A stretch of 58,352 bases of DNA from the NCBI GenBank assembly GCA_913058135.1, contig CAJXPR010000008.1:1-58352 (forward strand), read 5' to 3'. This stretch comes from an uncultured Gammaproteobacteria bacterium. Its GTDB lineage: Bacteria; Pseudomonadota; Gammaproteobacteria; Pseudomonadales; Pseudohongiellaceae. The notes under the pieces were generated by a model. That model was given only the letters and a program-made list of their open reading frames with translations. It made no database searches and was not told where the DNA came from. Position numbers and translations under genes: made by a program. Positions 56,935 to 58,352 of the stretch are shown here, piece after piece. Numbering within the stretch: position 1 is the stretch's first letter; every line of letters begins with the position of its first letter.

Positions 56935-57396
56935 ATGAAATCGTTGGAACTGAGAATACCGCCGCCCCTGATCGCGCTGCTGTGCATTGTACTGATGTGG
57001 TACATACAGGGCTTCTATCCGCTGGGCTGGCTGACGGCTGTCTGGGTATTACCCGTGGCCATCCTGCTGGCACTCACCGGTATCGTCATTGCCAGCGCCG
57101 GGGCGGCCGCTTTCAAGCGGGCCCATACCACAGTTAATCCCATGCATCCCGAGCAGACATCGCGCCTGGTCACCGGCGGCATCTATCAGTACACCCGCAA
57201 CCCCATGTACCTGGGCATGGCGCTGGTATTGACCGGCATCGCCCTGTATCTGGCTGATCTGAGTGCTTTTCTGGGCGTAGCGCTGTTTGTGCGTTACATC
57301 GGTCGCTACCAGATCGGGCCGGAAGAAGACATGTTACTGGAGAAGTTCGGTGACGAGTTTGAGACATATCAAGCACGGGTCAGGCGCTGGTTGTAA
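56935..57396 (+). CDS. Isoprenylcysteine carboxylmethyltransferase-like membrane methyltransferase
   Basis: TTVNPMHPEQTSRLVTGGIYQYTRNPMYLGMALVLTGIALYL; IGPEEDMLLEKFGDEFETYQARVRRWL. Confidence 0.9.
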   Translation: MKSLELRIPPPLIALLCIVLMWYIQGFYPLGWLTAVWVLPVAILLALTGIVIASAGAAAFKRAHTTVNPMHPEQTSRLVTGGIYQYTRNPMYLGMALVLTGIALYLADLSAFLGVALFVRYIGRYQIGPEEDMLLEKFGDEFETYQARVRRWL

Positions 57397-57427
57397 TCCC
57401 AAGGGGAGGATATGTTAGGGTAGGGTC

Positions 57428-58174
57428 ATGGACGATTCCAGAGACAAAACCGCCGCCTTGTACCGCATGGTGATGGATAAGCATCTGTGCCCGTTTGGCC
57501 TGAAGTCCCGTGACCTGCTCAGGCGCAAGGGCTACCGGATTGAAGACCATCCGTTGCGTTCGCGCGAAGAAGTCGATGCCTTCAAGGCCAGACACAAGGT
57601 CGAGACAAGCCCGCAAACCTTTATCGACGGTGAGCGCATTGGCGGCTATGAGGCCTTGCGCAAGCATTTTGGCCTGCCACCTGAGAAGCAGGAAGGCGTG
57701 ACCTACAAGCCGGTACTGGCGATTTTCCTGTCCGCGTTGGCCATGTCGGTGGCGTTGATCTGGAACATTCGTGGTGCACCGGCAGTGATTCCCATTGTTG
57801 AATGGTTTGTAGCCATCACCATGTGCCTGCTGGCCGTCCAGAAGCTGCGGGATCTGACGGCCTTTTCCAATCAGTTTATTGTTTATGACCTGCTGGCCAT
57901 GCGCCGGGTGCGTTATGCCTATGTCTACCCGTTTGCTGAGCTTTATGTCGGTGTTGCCATGCTCGGCGGGCTGATGGCGTGGCTGGTTTCACCGGTGGCG
58001 CTGTTCATCGGCGGTATAGGCGCGGTGTCAGTGTTCAAGGCGGTGTATATCGACAAACGCGAGCTCAAGTGCGCCTGCGTTGGCGGCAACAGCAACGTCC
58101 CGCTGGGGTTCGTGTCGCTCACCGAGAACCTGTTCATGATTCTGGCGGCGGTCTGGATGTGGGTCGCCTGGTAA
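57428..58174 (+). CDS. Glutaredoxin domain - MauE-like membrane protein fusion
   Basis: N-terminal glutaredoxin-like CPFGLKSRDLLRRKGYRIEDHPL...TSPQTFIDGERIGGYEAL; C-terminal 4-TM MauE/DoxX-like region ending LKCACVGGNSNVPLGFVSLTENL. Confidence 0.85.
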   Translation: MDDSRDKTAALYRMVMDKHLCPFGLKSRDLLRRKGYRIEDHPLRSREEVDAFKARHKVETSPQTFIDGERIGGYEALRKHFGLPPEKQEGVTYKPVLAIFLSALAMSVALIWNIRGAPAVIPIVEWFVAITMCLLAVQKLRDLTAFSNQFIVYDLLAMRRVRYAYVYPFAELYVGVAMLGGLMAWLVSPVALFIGGIGAVSVFKAVYIDKRELKCACVGGNSNVPLGFVSLTENLFMILAAVWMWVAW

Positions 58175-58260
58175 CAGTCTGCCACACTTTGGTCATGTAA
58201 AAGTGGTACAATCCGTGGTTTTCAGAAATTCCCGCCAAGACCTCAAGAACAGGAATAACC

Positions 58261-58306
58261 ATGTCGATTGATGCCATTGATACTGCAAAGATTATCTATA
58301 CTGAAA
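58261..58306 (+). CDS. 5' fragment of a truncated CDS
   Basis: ATG after AGGAATAACC encoding MSIDAIDTAKIIYTE, interrupted by adapter. Confidence 0.5.
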
Positions 58307-58352
58307 CTGTCTCTTATACACATCTCCGAGCCCACGAGACAGGCAGAAATCT
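58307..58352 (-). other. Illumina Nextera read-2 adapter with index AGGCAGAA (artefact)
   Basis: CTGTCTCTTATACACATCTCCGAGCCCACGAGAC followed by AGGCAGAA and ATCT, the start of the P7 flow-cell sequence. Confidence 0.98.

Noticed and set aside
1-58352. Prophage, transposon, integron, toxin-antitoxin or defence island
   Set aside because: No integrase, transposase, phage structural, restriction or recognised TA/defence family seen in the translations.

Overview
The window is one bacterial contig, most likely gammaproteobacterial (inferred from gene families; taxonomy not tested). It is densely coding and carries Illumina Nextera adapter sequence at both termini (1-27 and 58307-58352, the latter including the index AGGCAGAA), so both ends are library artefacts and the terminal genes are truncated. 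Main content: trhO; a secreted protein with a Ser/Asp/Lys/Gly repeat tract; two tandem five-gene Opp/Yej-type peptide ABC transporter operons; a P-type ATPase convergent with rimK; a PepSY/TonB-receptor pair; a three-gene GT-C/GT2/SMR-like lipid-linked sugar cassette; a paired M16 protease operon; SURF1; a RimK-like ATP-grasp protein convergent and overlapping with a GNAT-C39 peptidase fusion; a tightly overlapping DCC/photolyase/SDR/lipocalin/FAD-oxidoreductase operon behind a chemoreceptor; PhoX-like; bfd-bfr; several exported hydrolases; an OhrR-like regulator next to a CXXCH protein; and an orphan NosR-like flavoprotein. I saw no rRNA, tRNA, CRISPR, prophage or transposase. The best candidates for under-described biology are the ATP-grasp/GNAT-C39 pair, the Opp permease with an inserted Fn3-like domain alongside a membrane-tethered binding protein, and the chemoreceptor-photolyase gene string. 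All product calls come from reading the translations by eye; no database search was run.
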